Assembly: GCF_002002865.1 (NCBI RefSeq)
Contig: NZ_CP019508.1
Span: 1,828,501-1,892,500 of the forward strand
Direction of reading: 5' to 3'
Length of the DNA: 64,000 nucleotides
DNA from: Brevundimonas sp. LM2
GTDB lineage: Bacteria; Pseudomonadota; Alphaproteobacteria; Caulobacterales; Caulobacteraceae
The first letter of the stretch is position 1; every line of letters begins with the position of its first letter. The notes beneath the pieces are model-generated. The model had not been told where the DNA came from, ran no database searches, and worked only from the letters and a program-made list of their open reading frames with translations. The translations under genes were made by a program, and so were the position numbers. Of the stretch, positions 34,543 to 44,066 are shown piece by piece.

Positions 34543-35064
34543 ATGTCGAACCGATTGAGGCTGGCGTCCGTATCGGCCTTCGCGATTCTGCTGACCGCCT
34601 GCGATGCGGTTTCCGAGGCGACGCCGAGCCCCGAAGCCGAGACGCCGGCACGGGCCAAGGTCGCAGCCCTGGCGGCGTCCGGCGTCACGCAAACGCTCGC
34701 GCCCGCGCCCGCGGACGACAGCCTGCAGGCGTCGGCCCGCGTGGTGCGCGTGGACCGGCTGACGTATGATGACGCCAAGCTGTTCGGAACGGCCGGCGGC
34801 GATCCGGCCATGAACGGGCTCCAGACCTACCTGGCCTTCTTCGTCTCGCCGGACGAGGGCTGGACGATCTTCCGGATCGGCGACGTCCTCGACTACACCG
34901 TCCTGTCCGCGTCGCCGGGGCGGGTCGAGCTGGATCTGCAGGACAGCCTGCTGGACGTTGCCACGGGCACGATCGGCAGCCGGCATCGCAAGGTGATCGT
35001 CGCCTGGACCCCCGGCGCCGAGGGTGCCCCGCCCGCGGCCGTCACCGTCACGCCCGGGGCTTAG
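34543..35064 (+). CDS. Small lipoprotein of unknown function
   Basis: A 173-residue protein with AAGGAT before the ATG at 34543 and a lipoprotein signal ending in the lipobox LLTAC. The mature part is acidic to neutral with YLAFFVSPDEGWTIFRIGDVLDYTVLSASPG and a C-terminal beta-rich piece. It diverges from ruvX. I do not recognise a family; envelope location follows from the lipobox. Confidence 0.72.
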   Translation: MSNRLRLASVSAFAILLTACDAVSEATPSPEAETPARAKVAALAASGVTQTLAPAPADDSLQASARVVRVDRLTYDDAKLFGTAGGDPAMNGLQTYLAFFVSPDEGWTIFRIGDVLDYTVLSASPGRVELDLQDSLLDVATGTIGSRHRKVIVAWTPGAEGAPPAAVTVTPGA

Positions 35065-35136
35065 ACAGGAATGCTTGTGCGGGGCGGAGGGGGCCGCTAA
35101 TCCCGCCCGCTTGAACGCCTATGACTGGAGGGCCGC

Positions 35137-35424
35137 ATGGCCATCGACGCCGCGACGGTGCGCAAGGTCGCCCACCTCGCCCGGATCAAGACCCCCGACG
35201 ACCGGCTGGAGCCCCTGGCGGGCGAGCTGAATACCATCATGGCCTGGATCGACCAGCTCAATGAGGTCGATGTCGAGGGCGTGGAGCCGATGACGTCCAA
35301 CGTGGCCCAGGCCCTGCGGCTGCGCGACGACGTCGTCACCGACGGCGACCGGGTCGAGGCCGTGCTGTCGAACGCGCCCCAGTCCGCCGACGGCTTCTAC
35401 GTCGTGCCCAAGGTGGTGGAATAG
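35137..35424 (+). CDS. gatC: Aspartyl/glutamyl-tRNA amidotransferase subunit C
   Basis: A 95-residue structural subunit that stabilises GatA in the GatCAB complex, which converts misacylated Glu-tRNA(Gln)/Asp-tRNA(Asn). It has ATVRKVAHLARIKTPDD, then LNTIMAWIDQLNEVDVEGVEPM, both typical. GGAGGG lies before the ATG, and the stop is followed at once by gatA. Confidence 0.95.
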   Translation: MAIDAATVRKVAHLARIKTPDDRLEPLAGELNTIMAWIDQLNEVDVEGVEPMTSNVAQALRLRDDVVTDGDRVEAVLSNAPQSADGFYVVPKVVE

Positions 35425-36903
35425 ATGTCCGACCTGACGAACCTCACGCTCAAGGCGGCCGTCGACGGCCTGAAGGCGAAGACGTTCAGCTCGCAGGAGC
35501 TGACGCAGGCCTTCCTGACCAACATCGAGGCCGCCAACCCGACGCTGAACGCCTATGTCGAAATCACCGCCGACAAGGCGCTCGACATGGCCAAGGCGTC
35601 CGACACCCGCATCGCCGCGGGCGAGGGCGGGGCGCTGGAAGGGGCTCCCCTGGGCATCAAGGACCTGTTCTGCACCGAGGGGGTGCAGACCACCGCGGGC
35701 TCCAACATGCTGCGTGGCTTCGTCCCGCCCTATGAATCCACCGTCACCGCCAACCTGTGGCGTGACGGGGCTGTGATGCTGGGCAAGCTGAACATGGACG
35801 AGTTCGCCATGGGCTCGTCGAACGAGACCTCGGCCTTCGGGCCGGTAGTCAATCCATGGAAATCAAAGGGATCGAACGCCGAGCTGACGCCGGGCGGCAG
35901 CTCTGGCGGGTCGGCCTCGGCGGTTGCCGCCGATCTTTGCCTGGCCGCCACGGCCTCGGACACCGGCGGGTCGATCCGCCAGCCCGCCGCCTTCACCGGG
36001 ACGGTCGGCATCAAGCCCACCTATGGCCGCGCCAGCCGGTTCGGCATGGTGGCCTTCGCCAGCTCGCTGGACCAGGCCGGGCCGATCACCAGGACGGTCG
36101 AGGACGCGGCCTTGATGCTGCGCTCCATGTGCAGTTTCGACGTCAAGGATTCGACCAGCCTCGACGTCCCGACGCCCGACTGGACCCAGTCCGTCGGACA
36201 GTCGGTCAAGGGGCTGCGCATCGGGGTTCCGGCCGAATACGTCGTCGACGGCATGCCGGAAGAGGTCTCGAAGATCTGGGCCCAGGGCATCGAATGGCTG
36301 AAGGACGCGGGCTGCGAGATCGTCCACGTCAGCCTGCCGCACACCAAATACGCCCTGCCGACCTACTATATCGTCGCCCCGGCCGAGGCCTCGTCCAACC
36401 TGGCCCGCTACGACGGCATGCGCTTCGGCCATCGCGCCGATAAAGCCACGTCGCTGACGGATCTCTACGAGACCAGCCGGGCCGAGGGCTTCGGAGCCGA
36501 GGTCAAACGCCGCCTGGTGATCGGGGCCTATGTGCTGTCGGCGGGTTTCTACGACGCCTATTACGTCCGGGCGCTGAAGGTCCGTCGCCGCATCGCCGAG
36601 GATTTCGACAAGGTCTGGGGCCAGGTCGACGCGATCCTGACGCCGTCCACGCCGTCGTCCGCCTTCGCCCTGGGCGACAAGCAGATCGACCCGGTAACCA
36701 TGTATCTGAACGACGTCTTCACGGTAACGGCGAACCTCGCCGGCCTGCCGGGCATCTCGGTGCCGGCCGGCCTCGACGCCAACGGCCTGCCTTTGGGACT
36801 GCAGGTGATCGGCAAGGCGCTGGATGAAGCCACCGTGTTTCAAGTCGGCGCGGCCCTCGAAAAGGCGGCGGGCGGCGTCGGCCGGGCCGAGCGCTGGTGG
36901 TAG
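35425..36903 (+). CDS. gatA: Aspartyl/glutamyl-tRNA amidotransferase subunit A
   Basis: The amidase of GatCAB, which frees ammonia from glutamine. The 492-residue protein shows the Ser-cis-Ser-Lys triad: GIKDLF contains the Lys, [15 protein letters not shown] the cis-Ser, and [13 protein letters not shown] the nucleophile Ser. It begins directly after gatC, with no gap. A perfect 14-bp hairpin follows its stop. Confidence 0.96.
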   Translation: MSDLTNLTLKAAVDGLKAKTFSSQELTQAFLTNIEAANPTLNAYVEITADKALDMAKASDTRIAAGEGGALEGAPLGIKDLFCTEGVQTTAGSNMLRGFVPPYESTVTANLWRDGAVMLGKLNMDEFAMGSSNETSAFGPVVNPWKSKGSNAELTPGGSSGGSASAVAADLCLAATASDTGGSIRQPAAFTGTVGIKPTYGRASRFGMVAFASSLDQAGPITRTVEDAALMLRSMCSFDVKDSTSLDVPTPDWTQSVGQSVKGLRIGVPAEYVVDGMPEEVSKIWAQGIEWLKDAGCEIVHVSLPHTKYALPTYYIVAPAEASSNLARYDGMRFGHRADKATSLTDLYETSRAEGFGAEVKRRLVIGAYVLSAGFYDAYYVRALKVRRRIAEDFDKVWGQVDAILTPSTPSSAFALGDKQIDPVTMYLNDVFTVTANLAGLPGISVPAGLDANGLPLGLQVIGKALDEATVFQVGAALEKAAGGVGRAERWW

Positions 36904-36910
36904 GCTGAGA

Positions 36911-36941
36911 GCTCTCCCTCCCCCGCAGGGGGAGGGAGAGC
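36911..36941. terminator. Perfect 14-bp hairpin between convergent genes
   Basis: Bases 36911-36924 pair perfectly with 36928-36941 around a 3-base loop. Composition (CTCTCCCTCCCCC arm) is close to the other intergenic repeats. It lies between gatA and the convergent secreted-protein gene and has no T-tract, so a bidirectional role is likely but structural repeat origin is equally possible. Confidence 0.55.
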
Positions 36942-36946
36942 GTATA

Positions 36947-37288
36947 TCACGCAGCCGGCAGGGCCTTCAGGTCGGTGTCGATGGCCTCGATAATCGCCGG
37001 GGTGACGGCGCCGCCCGACAGGGGGGCGACCTGACCCAGGGTCATGTCCTGGAACTGCTCGAGCATCGGGTGCTTGGACAGGCCGGGCAGGTGTTTCTCG
37101 AGCACGGCCGCCGTGGCTTCGTGGGCCAGCAGGTCCTTGATCGGGGCCTCGATGGTCGGGGTGGCGGCATGGGTGGCCATGTCGGCATGCGCCGGGGCAT
37201 GGGGCGGGGCAGGGACCGGGGCGGTCTGGGCCAGGGCGGGGGCGGCACTGCCGACCAGGGCGGCGGCGAACAGGACGGTCTTGAGCAT
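36947..37288 (-). CDS. Small secreted protein of unknown function
   Basis: A 113-residue protein with a signal peptide (MLKTVLFAAALVGSAAPALAQ), then a His/Pro/Ala-rich linker (PAPPHAPAHADMATHAATP) and a helical domain with PIKDLLAHEATAAVLEKHLPGLSKHP and a terminal AIIEAIDTDLKAL. It is likely periplasmic. The histidine cluster could bind metal, but this is speculation. Related Caulobacterales proteins with this C-terminal domain are uncharacterised as far as I know. Confidence 0.72.
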   Translation of the reverse strand: MLKTVLFAAALVGSAAPALAQTAPVPAPPHAPAHADMATHAATPTIEAPIKDLLAHEATAAVLEKHLPGLSKHPMLEQFQDMTLGQVAPLSGGAVTPAIIEAIDTDLKALPAA

Positions 37289-37335
37289 GTCAGGGTTCCT
37301 CGGAATGAAAATCGCGCCGCAGGATGGGCCCAGAA

Positions 37336-37352
37336 TCGTGACGCGGTCACGA
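37336..37352. promoter_or_regulatory. Perfect 17-bp dyad in the gatB upstream region
   Basis: TCGTGAC-GCG-GTCACGA has perfect 7-bp arms and a 3-base spacer. It lies 43 bases before the gatB start and 48 bases before the divergent secreted-protein start, the position of an operator shared by both. The binding protein is unknown. Confidence 0.45.
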
Positions 37353-37394
37353 CAGCAACTTTCGCATCCGGCCGCAGGGCGCTAATCAGGCTTC

Positions 37395-38912
37395 ATGACC
37401 GACGCACTCGCCACCGCCACGCCTGATACCGCCACCATCATCCAGGGCCGCACCGGGCCGTGGGAGATCGTCATGGGGCTGGAGATCCACGCCCAGGTCG
37501 CGTCCAAGGCCAAGCTGTTCTCCGGTGCCGCCGTGGGCTTCGGCGCGGGGCCGAACGAGCAGGTGTCGCTGATCGACGCCGGCTTCCCCGGCATGCTGCC
37601 GACCCTCAACAGACACTGCGTGGAACAGGCGGTCCGCACCGGCCTGGGCCTCAACGCCCAGATCAATCGCCGCAGCCAGTTCGACCGGAAGAACTATTTC
37701 TATCCCGACCTGCCGCAGGGCTATCAGATCAGCCAGCTGTATTTCCCGATCGTCGGGGAGGGCGTGGTCGAGGTCGAGGCCGAGGACGGCTCCTTCTTCA
37801 ACGTCGGCATCGAGCGGCTGCATCTGGAGCAGGACGCGGGCAAGCTGATCCACGACCTGTCGCCGACCGAGAGCTATGTCGACCTGAATCGCGCCGGCAC
37901 GGCCCTGATGGAAATCGTCTCGCGGCCCGACATCCGCTCGCCGGAACAGGCCGTCGCCTACGTCAAGAAGATCCGCACCATCCTGATCTATCTCGGCACC
38001 TGCGACGGCGACATGGAGAAGGGCAACCTGCGGGCTGACGTCAACGTCTCGGTCTGCCGCGTCGGCCAGTACGAAAAGTTCAAGGCTACCGGCGATTTCA
38101 GCCACCTGGGGACGCGCTGCGAGATCAAGAACGTGAACTCGTTCCGCTTCATTTCCCAGGCCATCAACTACGAGGCCCGGCGCCAGATCGAGATCCTGGA
38201 GGACGGCGGCAAGATCGATCAGGAGACGCGGCTGTACGACCCCACGGCCGGCGAGACCCGGTCGATGCGGTCGAAGGAAGAGGCGAACGATTACCGCTAC
38301 TTCCCGGACCCGGATCTTCTGCCGCTGGAACTGGAGCAGGCCTGGATCGACGGCATCAAGGCCAGCCTTCCGGAGCTGCCGGACGACAAGCGTCGCCGGC
38401 TGATGGCCGACTACGGCCTGTCGCAGTACGACGCCGTGGTGCTGATCTCGGACCAGGCCAAGGCCGACTATTTCGAGGAGGCCGCTAAGGGCCGCGACGC
38501 CAAGCTGGTGGCCAACTGGGTGACCAACGAGCTGTCGGCCCGGCTGTCGGCCGACGGCAAGGACTTCTCCGAGAGCCCGCTGCCGGCGGCCCATGTGGCC
38601 GAGCTGGTGGCCCTGATCGAGGAGGGGGTGATCTCCTCCAAGATCGCCAAGGAGGTGTTCGACCACGTCTGGTCCGGCGAGGGCTCGCCGCGTCAGGTCG
38701 TCGAGGCCCGGGGCCTGGTGCAGGTCAACGACACCGGGGCCATCGAAAAGGCCGTCGACGAGATCATCGCCGCCAATCCGGACAAGGCCGCCTCGGTCGC
38801 CGAGAAGCCGCAGGCCATCGGCTGGTTCGTCGGCCAGGTGATGAAGGCGACGGGGGGCAAGGCCAACCCCGCCGCCGTCAACGCCATCCTGAAGGCACGG
38901 TTGGGGCTCTAG
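37395..38912 (+). CDS. gatB: Aspartyl/glutamyl-tRNA amidotransferase subunit B
   Basis: Binds tRNA and transfers ammonia in GatCAB. The 505-residue protein includes [60 protein letters not shown] and [13 protein letters not shown], and the helical YqeY tail at the end. It is separated from gatCA by a hairpin and the small secreted-protein gene, so it is probably transcribed from its own promoter near the 17-bp dyad. Confidence 0.96.
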   Translation: MTDALATATPDTATIIQGRTGPWEIVMGLEIHAQVASKAKLFSGAAVGFGAGPNEQVSLIDAGFPGMLPTLNRHCVEQAVRTGLGLNAQINRRSQFDRKNYFYPDLPQGYQISQLYFPIVGEGVVEVEAEDGSFFNVGIERLHLEQDAGKLIHDLSPTESYVDLNRAGTALMEIVSRPDIRSPEQAVAYVKKIRTILIYLGTCDGDMEKGNLRADVNVSVCRVGQYEKFKATGDFSHLGTRCEIKNVNSFRFISQAINYEARRQIEILEDGGKIDQETRLYDPTAGETRSMRSKEEANDYRYFPDPDLLPLELEQAWIDGIKASLPELPDDKRRRLMADYGLSQYDAVVLISDQAKADYFEEAAKGRDAKLVANWVTNELSARLSADGKDFSESPLPAAHVAELVALIEEGVISSKIAKEVFDHVWSGEGSPRQVVEARGLVQVNDTGAIEKAVDEIIAANPDKAASVAEKPQAIGWFVGQVMKATGGKANPAAVNAILKARLGL

Positions 38913-39133
38913 AGGCCCCCGGGCTGGGGCGTCTCCTCCGCCTGGGTCGGCGGGGGCGGGGTTTCGGCCGTGTTCTCATCGGCGTCGACCTCCTGGATGC
39001 CGGCGATGGCCTCGCCCTCCCGCGCCTCGATCGCGGCCGCGTCAGCGGCCTGCACCTCGGTGGGGGAGGGGACAATCACGTCACGGGTCCCCTCAGGACC
39101 CTCCAGCGTGACCCGGAACAGCCGCTCGCTCAC
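38909..39133 (-). CDS. Small acidic hypothetical protein
   Basis: A 74-residue protein with a GTG start at 39133 that overlaps the stop of the preceding gene by four bases. The N-terminus ([30 protein letters not shown]) looks like a small folded strand-helix unit; the C-terminal third is disordered and Pro/Glu-rich. It interlocks with gatB through a CTAG stop overlap. No family recognised. Confidence 0.6.
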   Translation of the reverse strand: MSERLFRVTLEGPEGTRDVIVPSPTEVQAADAAAIEAREGEAIAGIQEVDADENTAETPPPPTQAEETPQPGGL

Positions 39134-39312
39134 GACCCGGTCCCGAAGCCGTCCGAGCCCCCGGCTCCCGCGGCACCCTCGCCGCCGGTGGCGGGCTTGG
39201 AGGGAGACTGAGCCGGCTGCGGGGCATTGGTCTTGTCGGGACGCGACGCGCCGTGGCCCGTGTCTTCGGTCGGCGAGGTCGGTTCGTTCGAAATGGGATT
39301 CGTATCGGTCAT
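39130..39312 (-). CDS. Small disordered hypothetical protein
   Basis: A 60-residue protein from the ATG at 39312, supported by a strong GAAGGAG before it. It is almost entirely Pro, Ser, Thr, Gly and Ala (TSPTEDTGHGASRPDKTNA), so it is probably disordered. It overlaps the next small gene by four bases. No family recognised. Confidence 0.6.
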   Translation of the reverse strand: MTDTNPISNEPTSPTEDTGHGASRPDKTNAPQPAQSPSKPATGGEGAAGAGGSDGFGTGS

Positions 39313-39366
39313 GACGGTCTCCTTCTTGCCCCTCATCAAGGGTTGGAAGGCCGGAGCGGTTCCCGC

Positions 39367-39398
39367 AAAAAGCCCGCCCGGATCGCTCCGGGCGGGCT
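39367..39398 (-). terminator. Rho-independent terminator for the RcnB-like gene
   Basis: A perfect 12-bp stem (39371-39382 with 39387-39398) and a TCGC loop. On the minus strand it is followed by TTTTT, and it begins 21 bases after the RcnB-like stop codon. Confidence 0.85.
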
Positions 39399-39419
39399 CA
39401 TGCAGACGGTGGACGAGGT

Positions 39420-39824
39420 CTAGCGGCTGAGGAGCGAGACGATCACACCGGTGGCCAGGGCCGCAAGGACGACGTCGCCGGTATCGGTCCGGTAATAGCC
39501 GTAGCCGCGCGGCGGGTGGCCGTAGCCGTAGCGGTTATAATCGCGGATGTACCAGTTCGACCGGTACTCATACGGCAGGGTCGCCCCGCGATAATAGCGC
39601 CGGTGATCGCGGTATTGATCGCGCTGGCCGCGGCGGTAGTCGTTGTAGCGTTCGCGGTTGGTGTAGCGGCCGCCGTCGTACCGATTGTGATCGGAACGAC
39701 GCTCCCAGCGCTCATAGCGGCCGTCGCGGTCGCGGTCGCCGCCGCGCCAGGACTGGGCGGACGCGGCCACGGGTGCCGCCAGCGTCGCCAGGGTCACCGC
39801 ACCGATGACGAGGATCTTCTTCAC
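39420..39824 (-). CDS. RcnB-family periplasmic protein
   Basis: A 134-residue protein with a signal peptide ending ASAQ, an Arg/Asp/Tyr-rich middle (RDGRYERWERRSDHNRYD) and an RcnB domain at the end (LPYEYRSNWYIRDYNRYG, then TGDVVLAALATGVIVSLL). E. coli RcnB is a periplasmic factor in nickel/cobalt homeostasis; many alphaproteobacterial members have unknown roles. The start is GTG with GGAG upstream. A terminator follows directly. Confidence 0.8.
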   Translation of the reverse strand: MKKILVIGAVTLATLAAPVAASAQSWRGGDRDRDGRYERWERRSDHNRYDGGRYTNRERYNDYRRGQRDQYRDHRRYYRGATLPYEYRSNWYIRDYNRYGYGHPPRGYGYYRTDTGDVVLAALATGVIVSLLSR

Positions 39825-39916
39825 TGTAACTGCTCCAATGCTAGGCCCGACCTGTGAGGACAGGCTGGCAGGCCGGCGATGAACCCGACCTGAATGGGGC
39901 GTTTAGGAAGCCGGCG

Positions 39917-41506
39917 TCAGAACAGGCTGCCCTGATCCACCTTCGTCGGCTTCGTTTTGCCTGAGGGCTTGGGTCCCGCAGCGGTGCCGTCGATGGTCGC
40001 GGCCCGGGTGCCGTCGGCGAAGGTCAGGCTGACCATCTGGCCGGACGACAGGGCGGCCGCCGAGGCCACCATCCGTCCCGATTCGTCATCGACGCGGGCG
40101 AAGCCGGGCTTGGGCCGTTTCGGGTCCAGCGTGGCAAGGGCGCGGGCCAGGGCCGCCAACCGGTCGGTCGGCCGCGACAGGGCCTGGGTGCGCAGGCGTT
40201 CGAGCCGGGCGACGGTCCCCTGCAGCCGGTCCGAGCGCTGCTCGAGCCGGTGCCGAAGCGGGGCCGGGGTCAGCCGCCCGCCGGCCCGGAGCAGGCGGCG
40301 TTCGTGGACCGCGGCGTTGGAGGTCAGACCCGCCACGAGCCGGCCGGCCAGCCCCTCCAGCCGCGCCGCTCTCTGTTCGACCGCCCGATCCAGAAGGCGG
40401 GGCGAAAACCGACCGTCGAGGCCGACCAACCGTCGGTGATGCACGTCGACATTGCGCCCCAGACCCGAAGCCAGCCGGCTGGTGGCGTGGTCCAGCCGCT
40501 GCTGGGCCACGGCGACGAGTTCCTCCGGGCGCGCGGGAAGGCCCCGGGCGACGGCGCGCAGCCGGATGCGGCGATCCTCCAGCAGCCGGGCGCCCGCCCG
40601 GTCCAGACGCCGGTCCAGATCGCCGACGGCGGCCCGGAGGTCGGCCAGCACCGGCGTGGCCATCTCGGCCGCGCCCGTGGGTGTCGGGGCCCGGCGGTCG
40701 GAGACGAAGTCGATCAGGGTCGTGTCGGTCTCATGCCCCACAGCCGAGATGATCGGGATCGAGGCCGCCGCCACCGTGCGGGCCAGGCCCTCGTCGTTGA
40801 AGCACCACAGGTCCTCGACCGAGCCGCCGCCCCGAGCCACGATCAGCAGGTCGGGGCGCGGAATCGGGCCGCCGGGCCTCAGGGCATCGAAGCCGCGGAT
40901 GGCGGCCCCGACCTGGCCGCAGGCGGCGTCGCCCTGGACCACCACGGGCCAGACGATCACCCGGCAGGGCCAGCGTTCGGCGATCCGGTGCAGGATGTCG
41001 CGAATCACCGCCCCGGTCGGGCTGGTGATCACGCCGATGGTGGCGGGGAAGGTCGGGATCGGCCGTTTGCGGGCGGGGTCGAAGAGGCCCTCGCCCGACA
41101 GCCGGACCTTCAGCCGCTCCAGCTGGGCCAGCAGGGCCCCGGCCCCGGCCGCCTCCATCGATTCGATCACGATCTGGTAGCTGGACCGCGCCGGATAGGA
41201 GGTGATTTTGCCCGTGACGATGACCTCGAGCCCCGCCTCCGGCTGGACCCCCAGGCCCCGCACCGAGCCCTTCCACACCACGCCGTCGATGGCGGACTTG
41301 TCGTCCTTCAGCGTCAGATAGATGTGACCCGAGGCGTGGCGATTGACCTTGGAGATCTCGCCCCGCAGCCGGACGTGGCCGAAGCGATCCTCCAGCGTGC
41401 GCTTGAGGGCGAACGACAGTTCCGAGATCGACAGGGGCGGATTGTTGTCCCGCGGCGGGGCCGGCTCGGCCTCGGCGGCACCTGCGAAAACGTAGTCGTC
41501 GGTCAT
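39917..41506 (-). CDS. xseA: Exodeoxyribonuclease VII large subunit
   Basis: Single-strand-specific exonuclease with the small subunit XseB. The 529-residue protein has an N-terminal OB-fold ([37 protein letters not shown]), then the catalytic domain with [31 protein letters not shown] and [24 protein letters not shown], and a helical tail. No xseB is visible in the window. Confidence 0.95.
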   Translation of the reverse strand: MTDDYVFAGAAEAEPAPPRDNNPPLSISELSFALKRTLEDRFGHVRLRGEISKVNRHASGHIYLTLKDDKSAIDGVVWKGSVRGLGVQPEAGLEVIVTGKITSYPARSSYQIVIESMEAAGAGALLAQLERLKVRLSGEGLFDPARKRPIPTFPATIGVITSPTGAVIRDILHRIAERWPCRVIVWPVVVQGDAACGQVGAAIRGFDALRPGGPIPRPDLLIVARGGGSVEDLWCFNDEGLARTVAAASIPIISAVGHETDTTLIDFVSDRRAPTPTGAAEMATPVLADLRAAVGDLDRRLDRAGARLLEDRRIRLRAVARGLPARPEELVAVAQQRLDHATSRLASGLGRNVDVHHRRLVGLDGRFSPRLLDRAVEQRAARLEGLAGRLVAGLTSNAAVHERRLLRAGGRLTPAPLRHRLEQRSDRLQGTVARLERLRTQALSRPTDRLAALARALATLDPKRPKPGFARVDDESGRMVASAAALSSGQMVSLTFADGTRAATIDGTAAGPKPSGKTKPTKVDQGSLF

Positions 41507-41570
41507 GGGGCCAGTCTAGTCGCCCGGGACGGGTGCGCAAACCGCCGCATTCGGATTATAGACTGCGGGC

Positions 41571-41723
41571 ATGAACGATCGCATGCCCCCCCGCGAATCC
41601 GACGACCCGGCCGACGCCGAGCTGTCCCGCCGCAGCAACGCCCCCTCGGTGTCGATCTGGCTGATCGTCATGGCCATCGCCCTGCTGGGCGCCGTGGTCT
41701 ATGTGGCTTCTGCCATCCTGTGA
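41571..41723 (+). CDS. Small membrane protein, 50 residues
   Basis: A short gene diverging from xseA and ending 47 bases before purD. ATG at 41571. The first half is charged (MNDRMPPRESDDPADAELSR) and the second is one membrane helix (VSIWLIVMAIALLGAVVYVA). It may be co-transcribed with purD. Small size lowers certainty; the frame is cleanly bounded and the hydrophobic tail is typical of real genes. Confidence 0.6.
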   Translation: MNDRMPPRESDDPADAELSRRSNAPSVSIWLIVMAIALLGAVVYVASAIL

Positions 41724-41770
41724 GCCCGGCCGCCCTTGACCGGGCGGCGCGGCGCGGTCATTGCGCGGGC

Positions 41771-43048
41771 ATGGATATCCTGCTTGTCGGATCGGGGGGG
41801 CGCGAGCACGCCCTGGCCTGGAAAATCAGCCAGTCTCCCCTGGTCGATCGCCTGTACTGCGCGCCCGGCAATCCGGGCATGGCCAAGGTCGCGACCTGCC
41901 TGCCCGACTACAGGGCCGATGACGCCGAGGGCCTGACCCGCCTGGCGCGCGAGCTGCGCGTCGGCCTGGTCGTGGTGGGACCGGAGGTGGCGCTCGAGGC
42001 CGGTCTGGCCGACCGGTTGATCGCAACAGGCATTCCGTGTTTCGGACCGACGGCCAAGGCCGCCCAGCTGGAAACGTCGAAGGCCTTTTCCAAGGCCTTC
42101 ATGGCCCGCCACGACATCCCGACCGCCCATTACGGCGTCTATGAGCGCGCCGCCGACGCCAAGTCCGCGCTGAAGGTCTTCCAGCCCCCCTATGTGATCA
42201 AGGCCGACGGCCTGGCGGCAGGCAAGGGCGTGGCCATCAGCCCGGACCGTCCCGACGGCGAGGCCGAGATCGACCGGATGCTGGGCGGGCGTTTCGGGGC
42301 CGCCGGGGCCCGGGTCGTGATCGAGGAGTTCATGGACGGCGAGGAAGGCTCGCTGTTCGCCCTGTGCGACGGCCAGAGGGCGGTCCTGTTCGGCGGGGCC
42401 CAGGACCACAAGCGGGCCTTCGACGGCGATATGGGCCCCAACACGGGCGGCATGGGCGCCTATTCGCCCGCGCCGGTCTTCGATGAGGCCCTGGTGACCG
42501 CGGCCAACGACCGGATCGTGCGGCCGACGCTGACGGCGATGGCGCAAGAGGGCACCCCCTATCGCGGCGTGCTCTACGCGGGGCTGATGGCGACCGAGGC
42601 GGGGCCCAGGGTCGTCGAGTTCAACGCCCGCTTCGGCGATCCGGAATGCCAGGTGCTGATGATGCGGATGGCCGGGGATCTGGTCCCCTATCTGCTGGCC
42701 TGCGCCCAGGGGGACGTTTCGCGCCTGCCGGAGCCCGCCTTCAAGCCGACGACGGTGATCTGCGTGGTGATGGCGGCCAAGGGCTATCCGGACAGTCCGA
42801 TCGAGGGCTCGATCATCCGCGGGGCCGAGCAGGATTTCGGGCCGCACGTGCAGGTCTTCCATGCGGGCACGCGGCGGCGCGAGGACGGCACCCTGGTGGC
42901 GTCGGGTGGGCGCGTGCTGAGTGTCTGCGCCGAGGGCGAGGACATCGTCGAGGCGCGGGAGCGGGCCTATGCGGCGGTGCGTCGGATCGACTGGCCGGGC
43001 GGGTTCAACCGGACCGACATCGGCTGGCGGGCGCTGGACCGGGTCTAG
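41771..43048 (+). CDS. purD: Phosphoribosylamine-glycine ligase
   Basis: Second step of de novo purine synthesis, joining glycine to phosphoribosylamine with ATP. The 425-residue ATP-grasp protein has MDILLVGSGGREHALAWK, VVVGPEVALEAGLAD, PPYVIKADGLAAGKGVAI, EEFMDGEEGSLFALCDG, DGDMGPNTGGMGAYSP and FNARFGDPECQVLM, all typical. ATG at 41771. Confidence 0.96.
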   Translation: MDILLVGSGGREHALAWKISQSPLVDRLYCAPGNPGMAKVATCLPDYRADDAEGLTRLARELRVGLVVVGPEVALEAGLADRLIATGIPCFGPTAKAAQLETSKAFSKAFMARHDIPTAHYGVYERAADAKSALKVFQPPYVIKADGLAAGKGVAISPDRPDGEAEIDRMLGGRFGAAGARVVIEEFMDGEEGSLFALCDGQRAVLFGGAQDHKRAFDGDMGPNTGGMGAYSPAPVFDEALVTAANDRIVRPTLTAMAQEGTPYRGVLYAGLMATEAGPRVVEFNARFGDPECQVLMMRMAGDLVPYLLACAQGDVSRLPEPAFKPTTVICVVMAAKGYPDSPIEGSIIRGAEQDFGPHVQVFHAGTRRREDGTLVASGGRVLSVCAEGEDIVEARERAYAAVRRIDWPGGFNRTDIGWRALDRV

Positions 43049-43051
43049 GGC

Positions 43052-43726
43052 TCAGGCGGCGGCGAAGAGCAGCCGGCCGGTGCCCATGCGCTCGCGCAGC
43101 ATCGGCAGGTCGGTGTGGGCGGTCGAGAAACAGCCGTAGCTGCGCCCCAGCTTGCCCTCTCGCGCGAGATAGTCGGGGTCCGCATAGTCCGCGCCGTGGA
43201 TGATGATGGCGCGTTCGCGGGCCAGGTTGTTGGTATATTCCAGCCCGTCCAGCAGGACGTTGGGGCCCTGTTGCGCGCCCCAGCTGGCGCCGGCCGTGGC
43301 GAAGGCGCCGATCGATGACATGTGGCTGTCCATCTCGTTGGAGAAGGTCCGGGCATAGCCGGAATGCTCGGGGTCCGAGCCCCGGCCGTGGCAGGTGCGG
43401 AACGCCGACACCCGGCCGCCGATCAGGTCGACCTCGTAGAAGCGTTCCTCGCCCGAGAATTTCTGGAAATCGACCAGATACATGCGGTCGCGCAGGGGGA
43501 TGCGGCCGTGGTGGACGTCGAGCGCCGCCATGGCTCTTGCCATCAGGGCGGTCCGGACGAGGTTCTGGGGGTCGAGCGGGGGCGGCGTGATCTGAGGCAG
43601 CGGTGCGGGAGGAGAGGCGGTCGGTGCCTGGGCGAGGACCAGCGGGATGACCGTCGAGGGGGCGGAGGCACAACCGGCGAGCATGGCCGAGCCGCCCAGG
43701 ATCAAGCCTCGTCTCGATAGCCGCAT
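43052..43726 (-). CDS. L,D-transpeptidase catalytic domain-family lipoprotein (YkuD_2)
   Basis: A 224-residue protein from ATG 43726 (GGAAGG upstream) with a signal containing RR and ending LAGC, so probably a lipoprotein, perhaps exported by Tat. The YkuD_2 domain shows CHGRGSDPEHSGYARTFSN, DSHMSSIGAF, LLDGLEYTNNLARERAIIIHG and the catalytic GRSYGCFS. Such proteins are thought to remodel peptidoglycan, but most family members have not been assayed. It lies four bases after the convergent purD stop. Confidence 0.83.
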   Translation of the reverse strand: MRLSRRGLILGGSAMLAGCASAPSTVIPLVLAQAPTASPPAPLPQITPPPLDPQNLVRTALMARAMAALDVHHGRIPLRDRMYLVDFQKFSGEERFYEVDLIGGRVSAFRTCHGRGSDPEHSGYARTFSNEMDSHMSSIGAFATAGASWGAQQGPNVLLDGLEYTNNLARERAIIIHGADYADPDYLAREGKLGRSYGCFSTAHTDLPMLRERMGTGRLLFAAA

Positions 43727-44066
43727 GCGACGCCCTTCCAAGGTTCCCGAAGTGACGGGTTGTTTCACAGAGTGGACCCCGGGTTCAACCCGACGGTTGG
43801 CCGCAGCGACGGCGTGCCATGGTCAAGGGTCCTATCAGAGAGGCGTTTATGAAGTCCGTCGCCACGACCGCCGTCGCCCGGCGGCCCGCGGCCTGCGCTT
43901 CGCAGGCGCAGCAGGGGCCCGCCTCACAGGCTTTGCGCCGGGGCGCAGAGACCGGAGTCGTTCAGGCGGGCGGCTTCCGGCGCAGCCGGACAACGGCGTT
44001 GTGCGTTGCGATAAAACTCTCGTGATCAGCGGGAGGGCGGGCCGCGATCAGCCGCAACGGATGCGT
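43727..44066. other. 340-base stretch without a supported gene
   Basis: Separates the divergently placed transpeptidase-like start (43726) from the lpxK stop (44067). A plus-strand frame of about 60 codons at 43850 has a GAGAGG upstream but its residue pattern (Ala/Arg/Gln-rich, no recognisable fold) looks like non-coding GC-rich sequence. A TAAAACTC patch near 44010 is the only AT-rich part. I see no strong hairpin or promoter. Confidence 0.4.

Noticed and set aside
37336..37352. Dyad as a CRP/FNR-type site
   Set aside because: The inner spacing is GTGA-N5-TCAC, one base short of the CRP pattern, and it lacks the FNR TTGAT half-site.
43819..44025. Plus-strand frame of 58-68 codons between the transpeptidase-like gene and lpxK
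   Set aside because: There is a weak GAGAGG, but composition is low-information Ala/Arg/Gln and nothing suggests a fold. Left as unassigned sequence.
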